The notes under the pieces were generated by a model. The model was not told where the DNA came from and made no database searches. It worked only from the letters and a program-made list of their open reading frames with translations. DNA of 64,000 nucleotides from JAIBDK01 sp965261915 (GTDB lineage: Bacteria; Pseudomonadota; Gammaproteobacteria; Arenicellales; Poriferihabitantaceae). The position numbers were made by a program, and so were the translations under genes. Location: assembly GCA_965261915.1 (NCBI GenBank), contig CBDHDW010000013.1, positions 2,046,001-2,110,000 on the forward strand. The letters run 5' to 3'. Shown here piece by piece: positions 36,483-46,327 of this stretch (within the stretch, counting starts at the first letter, position 1; the number at the start of each line of letters is the position of its first letter).

Positions 36483-38394
36483 CCTGACTTCGACGGTCCA
36501 CCCCACGCAGATCGCCTACAGCCCAGTCAATACGGGGGTCTTCTGTTGAGATCGATTTGTAGTGCCTATCTAAATATTTGTGTTGGCTTAGGCGATGGCA
36601 CAGTGTAAGCTCACCCCATGTTTGTTCGCGTTAAATCGACACCCAATAGCCCAAGACAATCGGTTCAGATTGTCTCATCTGTGCGCGTCGGCGATAAGGT
36701 CAAGCAAAAGATTGTCCGTTATATCGGCATTGCCATGGATGACGATGAGTTAGTGCGATTGAAAGCGCTGGCCGAAGTCGTCAAGGCGAAGCTTGAAGCC
36801 CAACACCAGCCCGGTTTGTTTCCGCCTGAGGCGGTCGCCAAACAAGTTATTGAAGCGAAAGCAGCCAAAGCGTCTAAAGCCACCTTGAATGTTGATCTGA
36901 GGCAGATGGTGGAAGAACAGCGGGTGGTGCTGGGCATCCATGAAGTGTATGGCGAGGTCTATCGCCAGTTATCATTCGATACCCTGTTGTCGCAAAAACG
37001 GTATCGCGCCTCCCATGAAGCCCTGTTCCATTGCGTAATGGCACGTATTGCTAACCCTAAAAGTAAGCGCGGCAGTGTGCAGCAGCTGGAGCAGGACTTT
37101 GGCGTTTCTTTGTCCTTAGAGAAAGTTTATCGGATGATGGATCAGCTGGACGATAACACCATCAGCCGGCTGCAAGCGATGACCTGTGAAGGCACGCGAT
37201 CCTTGTTATCTGGTGCGTTGGATGTGTTGTTTTTTGACTGTACGACGCTCTATTTTGAGTCTTTCAAGGAAGACGAATTAAAACAAAATGGCTACAGCAA
37301 GGACTGTAAATTTAATCAGCCCCAGGTATTGCTGGCTTTGCTGGTCACCCGCGAAGGTCTGCCGGTCGGCTACGAAGTGTTCCCTGGTGCTACTTTCGAG
37401 GGTCATAGCCTAATCAGCGTTTTGCAGACGATGCAAGCGCGCTATGATGTCCGGAAAATGATCTTTGTCGCTGATCGAGGCATGCTGAATGAAGACAATC
37501 TAAGCGCCCTGGATGAGGCGGGTGCTTATTACATCGTCGGGGCGAAACTAAAACAATTGCCCGCTGCACTACAAACCAGGGTATTGGATAAGTCGGCTTA
37601 TCAGCCGCTTGGCAAAGACGGATCAAGCGCAGCCGAGCTGACACACAAGAAGAGACGACTCATTGTCTCACATTGTCCAAAGCGTGCGGATAAAGATCAA
37701 CATGACCGACAAAAGGCAGTCGATCGGCTCATCAAGAAAATCGGCAAAAGCCAGAACCCCAAGAGCTTATTAAATAACTACGGCTATAAAAAGTTTCTGA
37801 TTATCTTTTTGTTTATCTTTCTGATTATCAAGGGAAAAAACCAGCCTGAGCATCAACCAAGATAAAATTGATGCCGAAAGCCGCTGGGACGGCTTGCATG
37901 GGGTGATTACCAATTTGCCCGATACGCCGCACCAGGAAGTACTATCACACTATCGCGGCTTATGGCAGGTTGAGGAGAGTTTTCGCATCACCAAGCACGA
38001 CTTGAAAGTACGCCCTATCTACCACTGGACACCCTCAAGAGTGCGCGCCCACATTGCCATTTCGTTCATGGCTTTTGCCTGCATCAGACAGCTAATGTAT
38101 CGAATCAAGCTACAACACAAAGCCTTATCCCCTGAAGTTATTCGTAATGCCTTAATTCATGTGCAACATAGTGTGTTCAAACACAAGCGCACCAAACAGC
38201 GTTATGTCATGCCTTCTCAAATCAATCCAGAAGCAAAAAAAATCTATGCTGTGATGGGATTGAAAGCGATTACCACAGCTTACCCACTGTACTGATTGAT
38301 ATAATCCTTCAATATCTGGGCATTTGTAGTGCCTAGGTATTTTTATGTTTCCTTATAAATCAATGAGTTATGAGTGTGAACCGTCGAAGTCAGG
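36483..38394 (+). mobile_element. IS1634-like element, complete, without target duplication
   Basis: A 1912-bp element with ends CCTGACTTCGACGGT / ACCGTCGAAGTCAGG. The flanking sequences (AAACGCGTT on the left, AGTGGATAACTGG on the right) share no direct repeat, and nothing like the right flank was found in the 570 bp upstream. This suggests the flanks were exchanged by recombination with another copy. Confidence 0.93.
36618..38295 (+). pseudogene. IS1634-family transposase, two ORFs
   Basis: The N-terminal ORF is 36618-37865 (415 residues, MFVRVKSTPNSPRQSVQI start). The C-terminal ORF is 37894-38295 (133 residues, complete to the natural end). They are offset by one base at a six-A run near 37836. 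The first two Asp motifs are in the first ORF and the Glu block is in the second. The only lesion is the A-run length, so a functional protein would need slippage or frameshifting there. Confidence 0.85.
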
Positions 38395-38443
38395 AGTGGA
38401 TAACTGGCTGGCGAGCTAAATTAGCATAACCAGCCGGTTGTGC

Positions 38444-38475
38444 AAAAAAGGCTGAACAGGGTTTCAGCCTTTTTT
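38444..38475. terminator. Bidirectional terminator
   Basis: A 13-bp stem AAAAAAGGCTGAA / TTCAGCCTTTTTT with a 6-base loop and U-runs on both strands. It lies between the IS1634-like element and the 3' end of the acyl-CoA synthetase gene, and probably ends transcription of the latter. Confidence 0.85.
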
Positions 38476-38574
38476 ATGGCTGGATTTTCAGGAGCACAGT
38501 TTCATGCTGTGCAGTCCGAGTCGATAAGACAATTTTAAAGTGACTGGTTCGAGTCTTGTTTTCGGACAAAATGA

Positions 38575-40224
38575 TCAGTCGGTCTGTGTATATCGCGCGC
38601 GCAAGACTTTTTTATCCAGTTTACCGACACTGGTTTTGTCAATCGCTTCGACGAATTCGATTCGCTCTGGAATAGCCCATTTGGGCAGTGTGCCAGTGTT
38701 CACTTGATCTGTTACGGCTTGCCGGATTGTGGTTGCACTGTCTTTTTGATTTGAATCATCGTCAATAGAAACGACGAGAAGAGGCCGTTCCCCCCACTTT
38801 TCATCTGCAATGCCAATAGCCGCGACTTCGACGACACAAGCGCATTGGGATACGATATTTTCAAGTTCAAGGGAAGAAAGCCATTCACCGCCGGATTTGA
38901 TAACGTCTTTCATGCGGTCGGTAATCATCAATGAACCGGTTTCGTCGATGTATCCCACATCACCCGTGTGCATATAGCCGCCTTGCCACAAGGATTCCGA
39001 CCCATCCGCATTGCCCGCATAACCCTGGGTGAGCCACGGCGTGCGCACCACCACTTCACCAGTGGCTGTACCGCCTCGTGCGATATCATTCATATTTTCA
39101 TCAACGACGCGCAAATCAACCAGGGCTACCGGTTTGCCGGTTTTTCCTCTTGCCGACAGCATTTCGCTATCCGTACTTTGATGATCGATCATTGATGTGT
39201 CGGCAACGGTAAGCAATGGGCAGGTTTCCGACATGCCATAGGCGGCAACAACCTGAATGCCTTTGTCAACGCAAACCTGTGAAAGGCCCTGGGGCAGGGC
39301 TGAACCGCCGATGATGACTTTCAATGCTGACAGATCAGCTTCATCTGCCTGCGGACAGGACAGCAGCATATTCATAATGGTTGGCACACAGTGCGAGAAC
39401 GTAACTTTTTCTGTCGTAATGGACTGCACCAGTTTTGCCGGGACATATCGTCCGGGATACACTTGTTTTAAGCCAATCATGGTGGCAGCGTACGGCATTC
39501 CCCATGCGTGAACATGAAACAGGGGGGTCATGGGCATGTATACATCCTGTTTGTGTAAACGAACCGCTTCAGGTAGCGGCGACAGTCCGGTAATCAAGCC
39601 CATGGTATGAACGACCAACTGCCGATGGCTGTAATAAACCCCTTTGGGATCACCCGTTGTGCCGGTGGTATAAAACGTTGTGGCGATGGTGGATTCATCA
39701 AAATCACGGAATACATATTCACCACTTTGTTGTGACAAAAGCGCATCGTAGTCCGCCTCAAAATCATCCGGTAGGTCACCAGGATCATCACCAGGCTCAT
39801 CACGAATCAGGATCAGCTTTAGCGGTCGTTCAATTCGGGAGTGAATTTGTTGAAGAAGCGGTAAAAAATCAACGTGGACGAGAATAACGTCATCCTCAGC
39901 GCGATTGATCGTATAGAGTAATTGTTCTGGCGACAGGTGAATATTGATCGTATGAAGAATCGCACCCATCATTGGAACCGCGAAGAAGCACTCCAGATAT
40001 CGATGACAATCCCAGTTCATCACGGCAACGGTATCACCGAATTTCACGCCGAGTGATTCCAGTCCCTGGGCAAGTTTACTGATTCGGGTTTTCAGCGTCC
40101 GGTAATCATAACGCACCGTACCGCTGACGATTTCCTGGTCCGCAGAAGTCAGCATACACGAATGCAGCAACTGCTTGATGATCAGTGGGTAAGCGTAGGC
40201 TGAGGAAGCAGGTGTTTTGGACAT
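38575..40224 (-). CDS. Fatty-acid/acyl-CoA synthetase (AMP-forming)
   Basis: A 549-residue AMP-binding adenylate-forming enzyme that activates a carboxylic acid to its CoA thioester. The P-loop is TFYTTGTTGDPKGV near 180. Other motifs are VVAAYGMSETCPL near 310, GYMHTGDVGYID near 405 and the hinge/A8 region DRMKDVIKSGGEWLSS near 424; the catalytic Lys is in KTSVGKLDKK near the end. The NWDCHRYLECFFAVPMMG block is typical of medium/long-chain (AlkK-like) enzymes. It is divergent from the acyl-CoA dehydrogenase gene, with an 88-bp shared promoter region. Chain-length preference is unknown. Confidence 0.9.
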   Translation of the reverse strand: MSKTPASSAYAYPLIIKQLLHSCMLTSADQEIVSGTVRYDYRTLKTRISKLAQGLESLGVKFGDTVAVMNWDCHRYLECFFAVPMMGAILHTINIHLSPEQLLYTINRAEDDVILVHVDFLPLLQQIHSRIERPLKLILIRDEPGDDPGDLPDDFEADYDALLSQQSGEYVFRDFDESTIATTFYTTGTTGDPKGVYYSHRQLVVHTMGLITGLSPLPEAVRLHKQDVYMPMTPLFHVHAWGMPYAATMIGLKQVYPGRYVPAKLVQSITTEKVTFSHCVPTIMNMLLSCPQADEADLSALKVIIGGSALPQGLSQVCVDKGIQVVAAYGMSETCPLLTVADTSMIDHQSTDSEMLSARGKTGKPVALVDLRVVDENMNDIARGGTATGEVVVRTPWLTQGYAGNADGSESLWQGGYMHTGDVGYIDETGSLMITDRMKDVIKSGGEWLSSLELENIVSQCACVVEVAAIGIADEKWGERPLLVVSIDDDSNQKDSATTIRQAVTDQVNTGTLPKWAIPERIEFVEAIDKTSVGKLDKKVLRARYTQTD

Positions 40225-40312
40225 GGTCGTTTTTATACAAAGAACGTTTTAAGCAATACAGATTGTAGGATATCACAATTATTGGCCGAATTTCATGGCC
40301 GGCATTTAGCGT

Positions 40313-41551
40313 TTGGATGTATCATCTATTAAATCAATCCAATTCCAAACTCGGATGCTTACAGAATCGCAAACTGAACTCCAAACCAGAGCCAGATCGC
40401 TGGCGCAATCGCTAATACAACCGCGTGCTGCGGAAGTGGATCGTACCGAGGAATACCCCTGGGAAAACGTTAAAAACCTGACCGACTCCGGTTTTATGGG
40501 AATGACGATACCCACCGAATTCGGTGGTCAGGGTTACGGTTATCTTGATGCGGTTCTGGTTATCGAGGAGATGGCCAAAGTCTGCGGTGTCACGGCGCGG
40601 ATTGTAGTCGAGGCCAACATGGGTGCGATTGGTGCAATTATGAAATACGGCGCATCGTCACAAAAAAGGCTCGCAGCTAAAATGGTGTTGGCTGGCGATA
40701 AGCCTGCAATCTGTATCACCGAGCCAGATGCGGGAACTGCCGCTACCGAAATGACAACTGTAGCGCAGAGGAAGGGAGACCGTTACGTTCTAAATGGTAA
40801 AAAGCACTGGATCACGGGTGCCGGCGTATCGCGATTACATCTGATTTTTGCCAAACTCATTGAAGACGGTGAGTGCAAAGGTATTGCCGGGTTTATCGCC
40901 CTGCGCGACGAAGACCGGGGTTTGGTAATTGGCGCACGAGAACCCGCTATGGGGCTGCGCGGGATACCGGAAGCGGAAGTGATTCTGGACAATTTGGAAC
41001 TTACAGAGGATCGAATGCTAATACCGCCGGAGGGTATCAAACGCGGATTTGCCAGTCTGATGAAGGCTTACAACGCCCAGCGTGTTGGCGCCGCTACGGT
41101 CGCCATGGGGATCGCGCAAGGGGCTTATGAGTTGGCGCGCGATTATTTAAAGACGCGAGAGCAATTTGGAAGACCCATTGCTGAATTTCAGGGATTGCAA
41201 TGGATGTTGGCTGATATGTCGATCGGACTCGAGGCTTGCAGAGCGCTTGTATACAACGCCGCCGGAAATGCGGCAGACGGCTTTCCCGAGATGAGAGCCG
41301 CTGCGCAGGCCAAGGTTTTATCGTCAGAGACCGCAATAAAAGTAACCAATGATGCTCTGCAAATGTTTGGCTCTGCAGGATACTCACGAAACCGCCCGCT
41401 GGAGAGGATGGTGCGGGATGCGCGGATGTTTACAATCGGTGGCGGTACTGTGCAGATTCTGAAAACGCAAATCGCCGGCTCACTACTGGATATGAAAGTG
41501 CCGCAAACCCGGGACGGCTATTCGCGGCTCGACAAAAACAACAAAGCATGA
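40313..41551 (+). CDS. Acyl-CoA dehydrogenase
   Basis: An FAD-dependent acyl-CoA dehydrogenase, about 400 residues, catalysing alpha,beta-desaturation of an acyl-CoA. It shows GMTIPTEFGGQGYG near 62, CITEPDAGTAATEM near 138, KHWITGAGVSRLH near 165 and REQFGRPIAEFQGLQ near 283. The C-terminal region reads MFTIGGGTVQILKTQIA. The Glu of the common EGT motif is Gly, as in the isovaleryl-/long-chain branches where the catalytic base lies elsewhere. The frame opens at a TTG (40313); the ATG at 40355 (MLTESQTELQTRA) is an equally good start. It overlaps the next gene by four bases. Confidence 0.88.
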   Translation: MDVSSIKSIQFQTRMLTESQTELQTRARSLAQSLIQPRAAEVDRTEEYPWENVKNLTDSGFMGMTIPTEFGGQGYGYLDAVLVIEEMAKVCGVTARIVVEANMGAIGAIMKYGASSQKRLAAKMVLAGDKPAICITEPDAGTAATEMTTVAQRKGDRYVLNGKKHWITGAGVSRLHLIFAKLIEDGECKGIAGFIALRDEDRGLVIGAREPAMGLRGIPEAEVILDNLELTEDRMLIPPEGIKRGFASLMKAYNAQRVGAATVAMGIAQGAYELARDYLKTREQFGRPIAEFQGLQWMLADMSIGLEACRALVYNAAGNAADGFPEMRAAAQAKVLSSETAIKVTNDALQMFGSAGYSRNRPLERMVRDARMFTIGGGTVQILKTQIAGSLLDMKVPQTRDGYSRLDKNNKA

Positions 41552-42957
41552 AACAGATTACCAATCCACATGGCTTGCGCTACAGCGCTTCCGCTGAGGA
41601 CAGTGTTGAACAAATGGATCAGATCGTGCGAAGTTATACCGGCTTTCGAACGGATATCGGCAAGCGAATGAAGGCATTGTTGGGGGCTGATGCTGATATG
41701 CCGATGGCGATTTGTATGAAGGGTTACATCGCGAAGCTAATCGGGAGCGCAAGTCACTCTTTACGCGCGAATGCGATTTCCCGGCAATTAAACGACTTGT
41801 TGAGTTCAAAACAATATGGTGCAGAATTTGGCAACAGCCGTGAACGATTGCACGCGAACGCGTTGGCTGCATGGTGCGAAGGTGATCTTGATGGCGCTAC
41901 CGGGTTTTGGGAAACCATCTTGCGGGACGAACCGCTCGATGGCCTGGCATTAAGATTGGCTCACCTGACACATTTCTATTCGGGCAATGCACAGAGAATT
42001 CGGGATTCGTTAGCTCGAGTACTACCGCAATGGCCAAAGAACAACCCGGAATACGGATTTGTGCTGGGGATGTATGCTTTTGGGCTGGAAGAGTCGGGTG
42101 AATTTATAAAAGCAGAGAAAGTCGGGCGACAGGCAGTGGAGTTAAACCCGGAGGATTCCTGGTCTGTTCATGCGGTGGCTCATGTCATGGAAATGACGGA
42201 GCGCCACGCCGAGGGTGTCAGTTGGATTGAAGGTCTTGAATCAGGCTGGTCCAGGGTGAATAACTTTCGTTTTCATCTCTACTGGCATCAGTGTTTGTAT
42301 CATTTGGAACTGGGTGACATTGATCAGGTTTTACACCTTTACGATACGCAGGTCAGTTCCGATCTGGAAGCCGAATTCAATCTCGATGTTTGCAACGCCG
42401 CTTCGCTTTTATGGCGTCTGGAAATGCACGATATCGATGTCGGAGCACGCTGGCAGCGCGTGGCGGAAGTGGCGCGCGGCCATGTCGAAGATCAGGATCT
42501 GATTTTCGTCTCCCTGCATTATCTGATGGCCTCAATTGGTGCCGGTGACCGTACAGCGGTGACAACGATGATGGAAAACCTGAAGAAGTGGTCGGTAAAA
42601 AATAATAATCAGGGGGAAATAACACAATCTGTTGGTATCCGGCTTGCCAGTGCGCTGCAGCACGCGCGAAAGGGTGAGTATCGAATGGTGGTCGATTTAC
42701 TCAATGAATCCCGTTATTCGATGAATAAAATTGGCGGCAGTCAGGCGCAAAGAGATATTTTTACAATGCTTATGCTCGATGCGGCTCGAAAAGGCGGGTT
42801 CAATACCGAGTTCCGTCAGTTGTTTGCTGAGCGGGTAGCGTATAAGCCCAATTCAAGCTGGAGTTGGCAGGGATATGCTGAAGCGCTGGATGCGGCGGGC
42901 GAAAATGCGTTAGCTGAACAGGCGCTGGAATCTGCAAATGCAATCCGTTGTCACTAA
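41548..42957 (+). CDS. TTC38-like tetratricopeptide protein
   Basis: A 469-residue, mostly helical protein resembling the TTC38 family (TPR-like repeats). Visible repeat-like units include EYGFVLGMYAFGLEESGEFI, KAEKVGRQAVELNPEDSWSV and HAVAHVMEMTERHAEGVSW. It has no signal peptide or membrane segment. Its ATG overlaps the stop of the acyl-CoA dehydrogenase gene (ATGA), implying translational coupling. The biochemical role of TTC38-like proteins in bacteria is not established; here it may assist the catabolic enzymes next to it. Confidence 0.75.
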   Translation: MKQITNPHGLRYSASAEDSVEQMDQIVRSYTGFRTDIGKRMKALLGADADMPMAICMKGYIAKLIGSASHSLRANAISRQLNDLLSSKQYGAEFGNSRERLHANALAAWCEGDLDGATGFWETILRDEPLDGLALRLAHLTHFYSGNAQRIRDSLARVLPQWPKNNPEYGFVLGMYAFGLEESGEFIKAEKVGRQAVELNPEDSWSVHAVAHVMEMTERHAEGVSWIEGLESGWSRVNNFRFHLYWHQCLYHLELGDIDQVLHLYDTQVSSDLEAEFNLDVCNAASLLWRLEMHDIDVGARWQRVAEVARGHVEDQDLIFVSLHYLMASIGAGDRTAVTTMMENLKKWSVKNNNQGEITQSVGIRLASALQHARKGEYRMVVDLLNESRYSMNKIGGSQAQRDIFTMLMLDAARKGGFNTEFRQLFAERVAYKPNSSWSWQGYAEALDAAGENALAEQALESANAIRCH

Positions 42958-43056
42958 TCTCGCCGCCGTAAATTACCGATTTGGTATCAGAAAGCCTGTC
43001 GATGATTTGGAGCTTGTCAACGAAAACAGTTTGCCTGAAGGACAAAGGATAGCGGT

Positions 43057-44277
43057 ATGAGATTACTGATCACTTTTGCCGCGCTGTTGCTGTCTATAGC
43101 ACTTTTACAATTAAGCTCGGGCGCTATTGGCCCGTTGGATGCATTGTCCGGTTTTCAGCTTGAGTTCGGAAAAACCGAGATCGGCTTGATGGGTTCGGCC
43201 CAATTCCTCGGGTTTTTTATTGGCTGCTGGTGGGCGCCCAGAATTCTCGGTAGCGTCGGGCATGCGCGCGGCTTTGCGGCTTTTGCCGCCTGTGGTGCAA
43301 TCGGTGCCCTGGCTCACCCGATCTTTCCTGATCCGTGGGTTTGGACTGGCCTGAGAATCATGACCGGGTTGTGTGTTGCCGGTTGTTACACCATTATCGA
43401 GGCTTGGCTTCAGGCAAAACTGACTAACGAATCCCGCGGTCGGGTAATGGGGGTTTATCGTGTGGTTGATATCGTTTCATCATCCAGCGCGCAGTTGATG
43501 ATTGGTTTTTTGGAGCCAGCCTCTTTTGTTTCTTATAATATTTTGGCGATTCTTTGTTGTGCCTGTTTATTGCCTTTGGCTTTGACCACGACGCAGCAAC
43601 CAAAAACACCGGAAGCCCCCCGTTTACGACCAATTAAAACGGCGAAGATTTCTCCGCTCGGTGCCGCAGGCGTTGCTGTAGCGGGACTGACTTCCTCTTC
43701 ATTTCGCATGGTTGGGCCCATTTATGGGCAGGAAGTCGGGCTCAGTGCCAGTCAGATTGGTTATTTTCTGGCGACCGTATTGATTGGCGGGGCGGTTGCG
43801 CAATTTCCAGCTGGCTGGCTTGCAGACAAATTTGACCGAAGATGGGTTTTAATTGGATTGTCAGCATCCAGTGTTTTGGTATGCGGTTCCATTGCCGCAC
43901 TGGGTTCTTTTGAATTGTGGGTTATTTTCTCTGGCGCTATCCTGTTTGGGATGGTGACGTTCCCTATTTTTTCTGTATCGACGGCGCATACCAATGATTT
44001 CTCCAGCCCAGACAACGCCGTGGAGGTAAATGCGTCTTTGATGTTCATTTACGGAATCGGTGCGATTTTCAGTCCGTTGATCACTTCAAATTTGATTGAT
44101 CGTTTTGGGCCATCTGCTTTTTTTGGATTTATCGCATTGGCGCATTTGGTGTTGGTTGTGATCAGCGTTGTTCGTATGCGGGCGAGACCGACCAGCGAAA
44201 CCCGAACCCGATACACCTATATGCCGAGAACGACGTTTACCATTGGCAAGTTGCTGGGTCGAGATAAAACTTCCTAG
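43057..44277 (+). CDS. MFS transporter (YcaD-like)
   Basis: A 406-residue major facilitator superfamily protein with twelve predicted membrane helices. The N-half has LGFFIGCWWAPRILG and the loop 2-3-like motif GHARGFAAFAACGAIGA; ESRGRVMGVYRVV lies in the loop between TM4 and TM5. The second half has GWLADKFDRRWVLIGLSA, the loop 8-9 MFS signature. It resembles the YcaD group of small-solute transporters. An AAGGA ribosome site lies just before the ATG. It is placed between the TPR gene and an MttB-family gene, so it may import the methylated substrate, but the substrate is unknown. Confidence 0.85.
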   Translation: MRLLITFAALLLSIALLQLSSGAIGPLDALSGFQLEFGKTEIGLMGSAQFLGFFIGCWWAPRILGSVGHARGFAAFAACGAIGALAHPIFPDPWVWTGLRIMTGLCVAGCYTIIEAWLQAKLTNESRGRVMGVYRVVDIVSSSSAQLMIGFLEPASFVSYNILAILCCACLLPLALTTTQQPKTPEAPRLRPIKTAKISPLGAAGVAVAGLTSSSFRMVGPIYGQEVGLSASQIGYFLATVLIGGAVAQFPAGWLADKFDRRWVLIGLSASSVLVCGSIAALGSFELWVIFSGAILFGMVTFPIFSVSTAHTNDFSSPDNAVEVNASLMFIYGIGAIFSPLITSNLIDRFGPSAFFGFIALAHLVLVVISVVRMRARPTSETRTRYTYMPRTTFTIGKLLGRDKTS

Positions 44278-44683
44278 CGGTTTATTCATCTTTAACGTTT
44301 CGTAAAGCCGAAGGATATCTTTCCGTGCTACATGCCAGAGAGCCTGTGCAAGAAATCCCACTAAATCGCATTACAGGTGGAAAACCCTTGCGGGTTTGGC
44401 TGTTTTACTGGGTTCCTGCTTCCGCAGGAACGACGGGGCGGTGCCGGAACGACGAATATTGGGTTTTTGCACAGTCTCCAGAGTGGTTTCGCCGATCGGC
44501 TGCGATACCGCTTTTTCGAGCAATATTGCGGCATTCAGAACCTTGAGTGCGTCGAATGACTTAAAATTCATTATCTGTTTAAATAAATTGAACAAGTAGT
44601 TTAAAAAATGCTACTTGATTAGGAGTTAAATAACCAACAGTATTGCAGAGTATTCATTTTCTTTAGAAAAGCAGGTAAAAAAT
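44278..44683. other. Intergenic region holding MITE-like repeat
   Basis: About 400 bases between the MFS gene and the MttB-family gene. The first half is occupied by MITE-like copy 5. The remainder is AT-rich and may contain the promoter of the downstream methyltransferase pair. No convincing gene was found. Confidence 0.5.
44338..44478. repeat. MITE-like repeat copy 5
   Basis: The left end is GAGAGCCTGTGCAAGAA and the right end TTTTTGCACAGTCTC, enclosing the family core AACCCTTGCGGGTTTGGC and GTTCCTGCTTCCGCAGGAAC. It has an extra segment (GGGGCGGTGCCGGAACGACG) not present in copy 2. Confidence 0.75.
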
Positions 44684-46252
44684 TTGAACGCAGTCGCTTC
44701 CAGATCCCCCACAACAACCAAACCTAAATCCAGGGCGGGCGGTCGAGTAGAGCGGATGCGGCGGCGCGAACAGGCGGCAATCAACAAGATTGTTCCGCCA
44801 ATGCTTCGCAAAACACCGACTCAGGAGGTTTTCGACGAAGAAAGTCTCGATAAGCTCGAGTCCCATGCGGACTGGATACTAAAGGAAATCGGCATCGAGT
44901 TTCGTGGTGATGCGGAAGTGCTGGAGATGTTCAAACAGGCGGGGGCATCGGTAGATGGAGAGCGCGTGAGATTTGATCCCGGCCACGCAAAATCTTTATG
45001 CAAGACCGCGCCAGCAAGTTTCGTAATGCAGGCGAGAGACCCGGAGAACGCGATTACCGTGGGCGGTTCGTCACTATCATTTTCACCCGGATACGGCTCT
45101 CCATTCGTCACCGACAACGATAACGGGCGACGCTACGCAGCGCTGAAAGATTTTGAGAATTTCGTCAAGCTGACTTTTTCAACGCCCTGGCTGCAGCACT
45201 CCGGGGGTACGGTGGTTGAGCCAGTGGATATTCCGGTAAACAAACGTCACCTTGACATGGTGTATGCCCATCTGCGCTATTCGAGCAAACCTTTCATGGG
45301 CGGGGTGACAGCAGCGAACCGTGCTGAAGATTCCATTGCCATGGCTAAAATCGTATTTGGCGAAGCGTTCATGGAGCAGCACTGCGTGATACAGGGGAAT
45401 ATTAATTTGAATTCGCCGCTTGTGCTCGATCACATTATGTCGGGATCGCTTAAAGCGTATGCTCGCGCGAACCAGGGAAATTTTATTTCACCTTTTATTC
45501 TCGGCGGTGCCATGGGTCCGGTCACTCAACCTGCATTGATTGCACAGGCTCATGCCGAAACCATTGCCGCAATTGCTCTGACACAACTTGTTCGTTCGGG
45601 TTCGCCGGTAATTTACGGCAATTTTCTGACAACCCTGGATTTGCAGACTGGCGCGCCGACCTTCGGAACGCCTGAATCGAGCTTATCTGCTTTGGCACTG
45701 GGTCAACTTTGCCGCAGAATGAATTTGCCGTTGCGCGGCATTGGTCATGTCACCGCTGCAAAGTTGGCTGACGGACAGGCAATGCAGGAATCCACGGACT
45801 CGATGACGGCGGCGGTTCAGGCCGGTTCCAATATTGTGTTCCATTCAGCTGGCTGGCTAGAAGGCGGGTTGACGATGGGTTATGAAAAATTCATGCTGGA
45901 TGTCGATCGCTGCGGCATGATGTGTAAAATGATTCAGGGACTGCATATTGATGACAACCAACTCGCACACAGCGCGTATCGGCAAGCGGGTCCTGGAGAA
46001 AACTTTTTAAGTGTCGATCATACGTTGGCAAATTTTGAGTCCGCTAACTACAAATCTTGTTTGCTCTCTGATACCCAATCTTATGAGCAATGGCTGGAAT
46101 CGAAAAGTATGAGCGCAGAGCAACGCGCGAATCAGAGCTGGAAAGACGCACTGCGCCAATATCAGGATCCGGGGATCGACCCTGCAATCGATGAAGCACT
46201 GCAGGAATTTATTTGCAGACGAAAAAATCAATCTGATGATCAATGGTACTAG
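44684..46252 (+). CDS. MttB-family (trimethylamine methyltransferase-like) protein, non-pyrrolysine
   Basis: A 522-residue TIM-barrel protein of the MttB superfamily. The N-terminus (RAGGRVERMRRREQAAINK) and SFSPGYGSPFVTDN, YGNFLTTLDLQTGAPTFGTP and GNINLNSPLVLDHIMSGSL are typical of the family. The frame has no internal amber codon, so it belongs to the non-pyrrolysine branch, whose characterised members (such as MtgB) demethylate quaternary amines like glycine betaine. The start is a TTG at 44684. It is followed after 75 bp by a GcvT-family gene, a likely methyl or one-carbon acceptor partner. The substrate is unknown. Confidence 0.85.
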   Translation: MNAVASRSPTTTKPKSRAGGRVERMRRREQAAINKIVPPMLRKTPTQEVFDEESLDKLESHADWILKEIGIEFRGDAEVLEMFKQAGASVDGERVRFDPGHAKSLCKTAPASFVMQARDPENAITVGGSSLSFSPGYGSPFVTDNDNGRRYAALKDFENFVKLTFSTPWLQHSGGTVVEPVDIPVNKRHLDMVYAHLRYSSKPFMGGVTAANRAEDSIAMAKIVFGEAFMEQHCVIQGNINLNSPLVLDHIMSGSLKAYARANQGNFISPFILGGAMGPVTQPALIAQAHAETIAAIALTQLVRSGSPVIYGNFLTTLDLQTGAPTFGTPESSLSALALGQLCRRMNLPLRGIGHVTAAKLADGQAMQESTDSMTAAVQAGSNIVFHSAGWLEGGLTMGYEKFMLDVDRCGMMCKMIQGLHIDDNQLAHSAYRQAGPGENFLSVDHTLANFESANYKSCLLSDTQSYEQWLESKSMSAEQRANQSWKDALRQYQDPGIDPAIDEALQEFICRRKNQSDDQWY

Positions 46253-46327
46253 TAACGACGAAATAGCCATTGATTGATCGAATTATCAAATTAACCCTGA
46301 AACACCAAAATACCAGAGGAATTAACA

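Noticed and set aside
37830..37850. Classical -1 slippery heptamer A-AAA-AAC at the IS1634 transposase junction
   Set aside because: A -1 shift there leads to a TGA within three codons. The downstream part needs the +1 frame, so a standard -1 mechanism does not fit.
40313..41551. DmdC of the DMSP demethylation pathway
   Set aside because: DmdC proteins are much longer (close to 600 residues). This protein is about 400 residues, an ordinary acyl-CoA dehydrogenase length.
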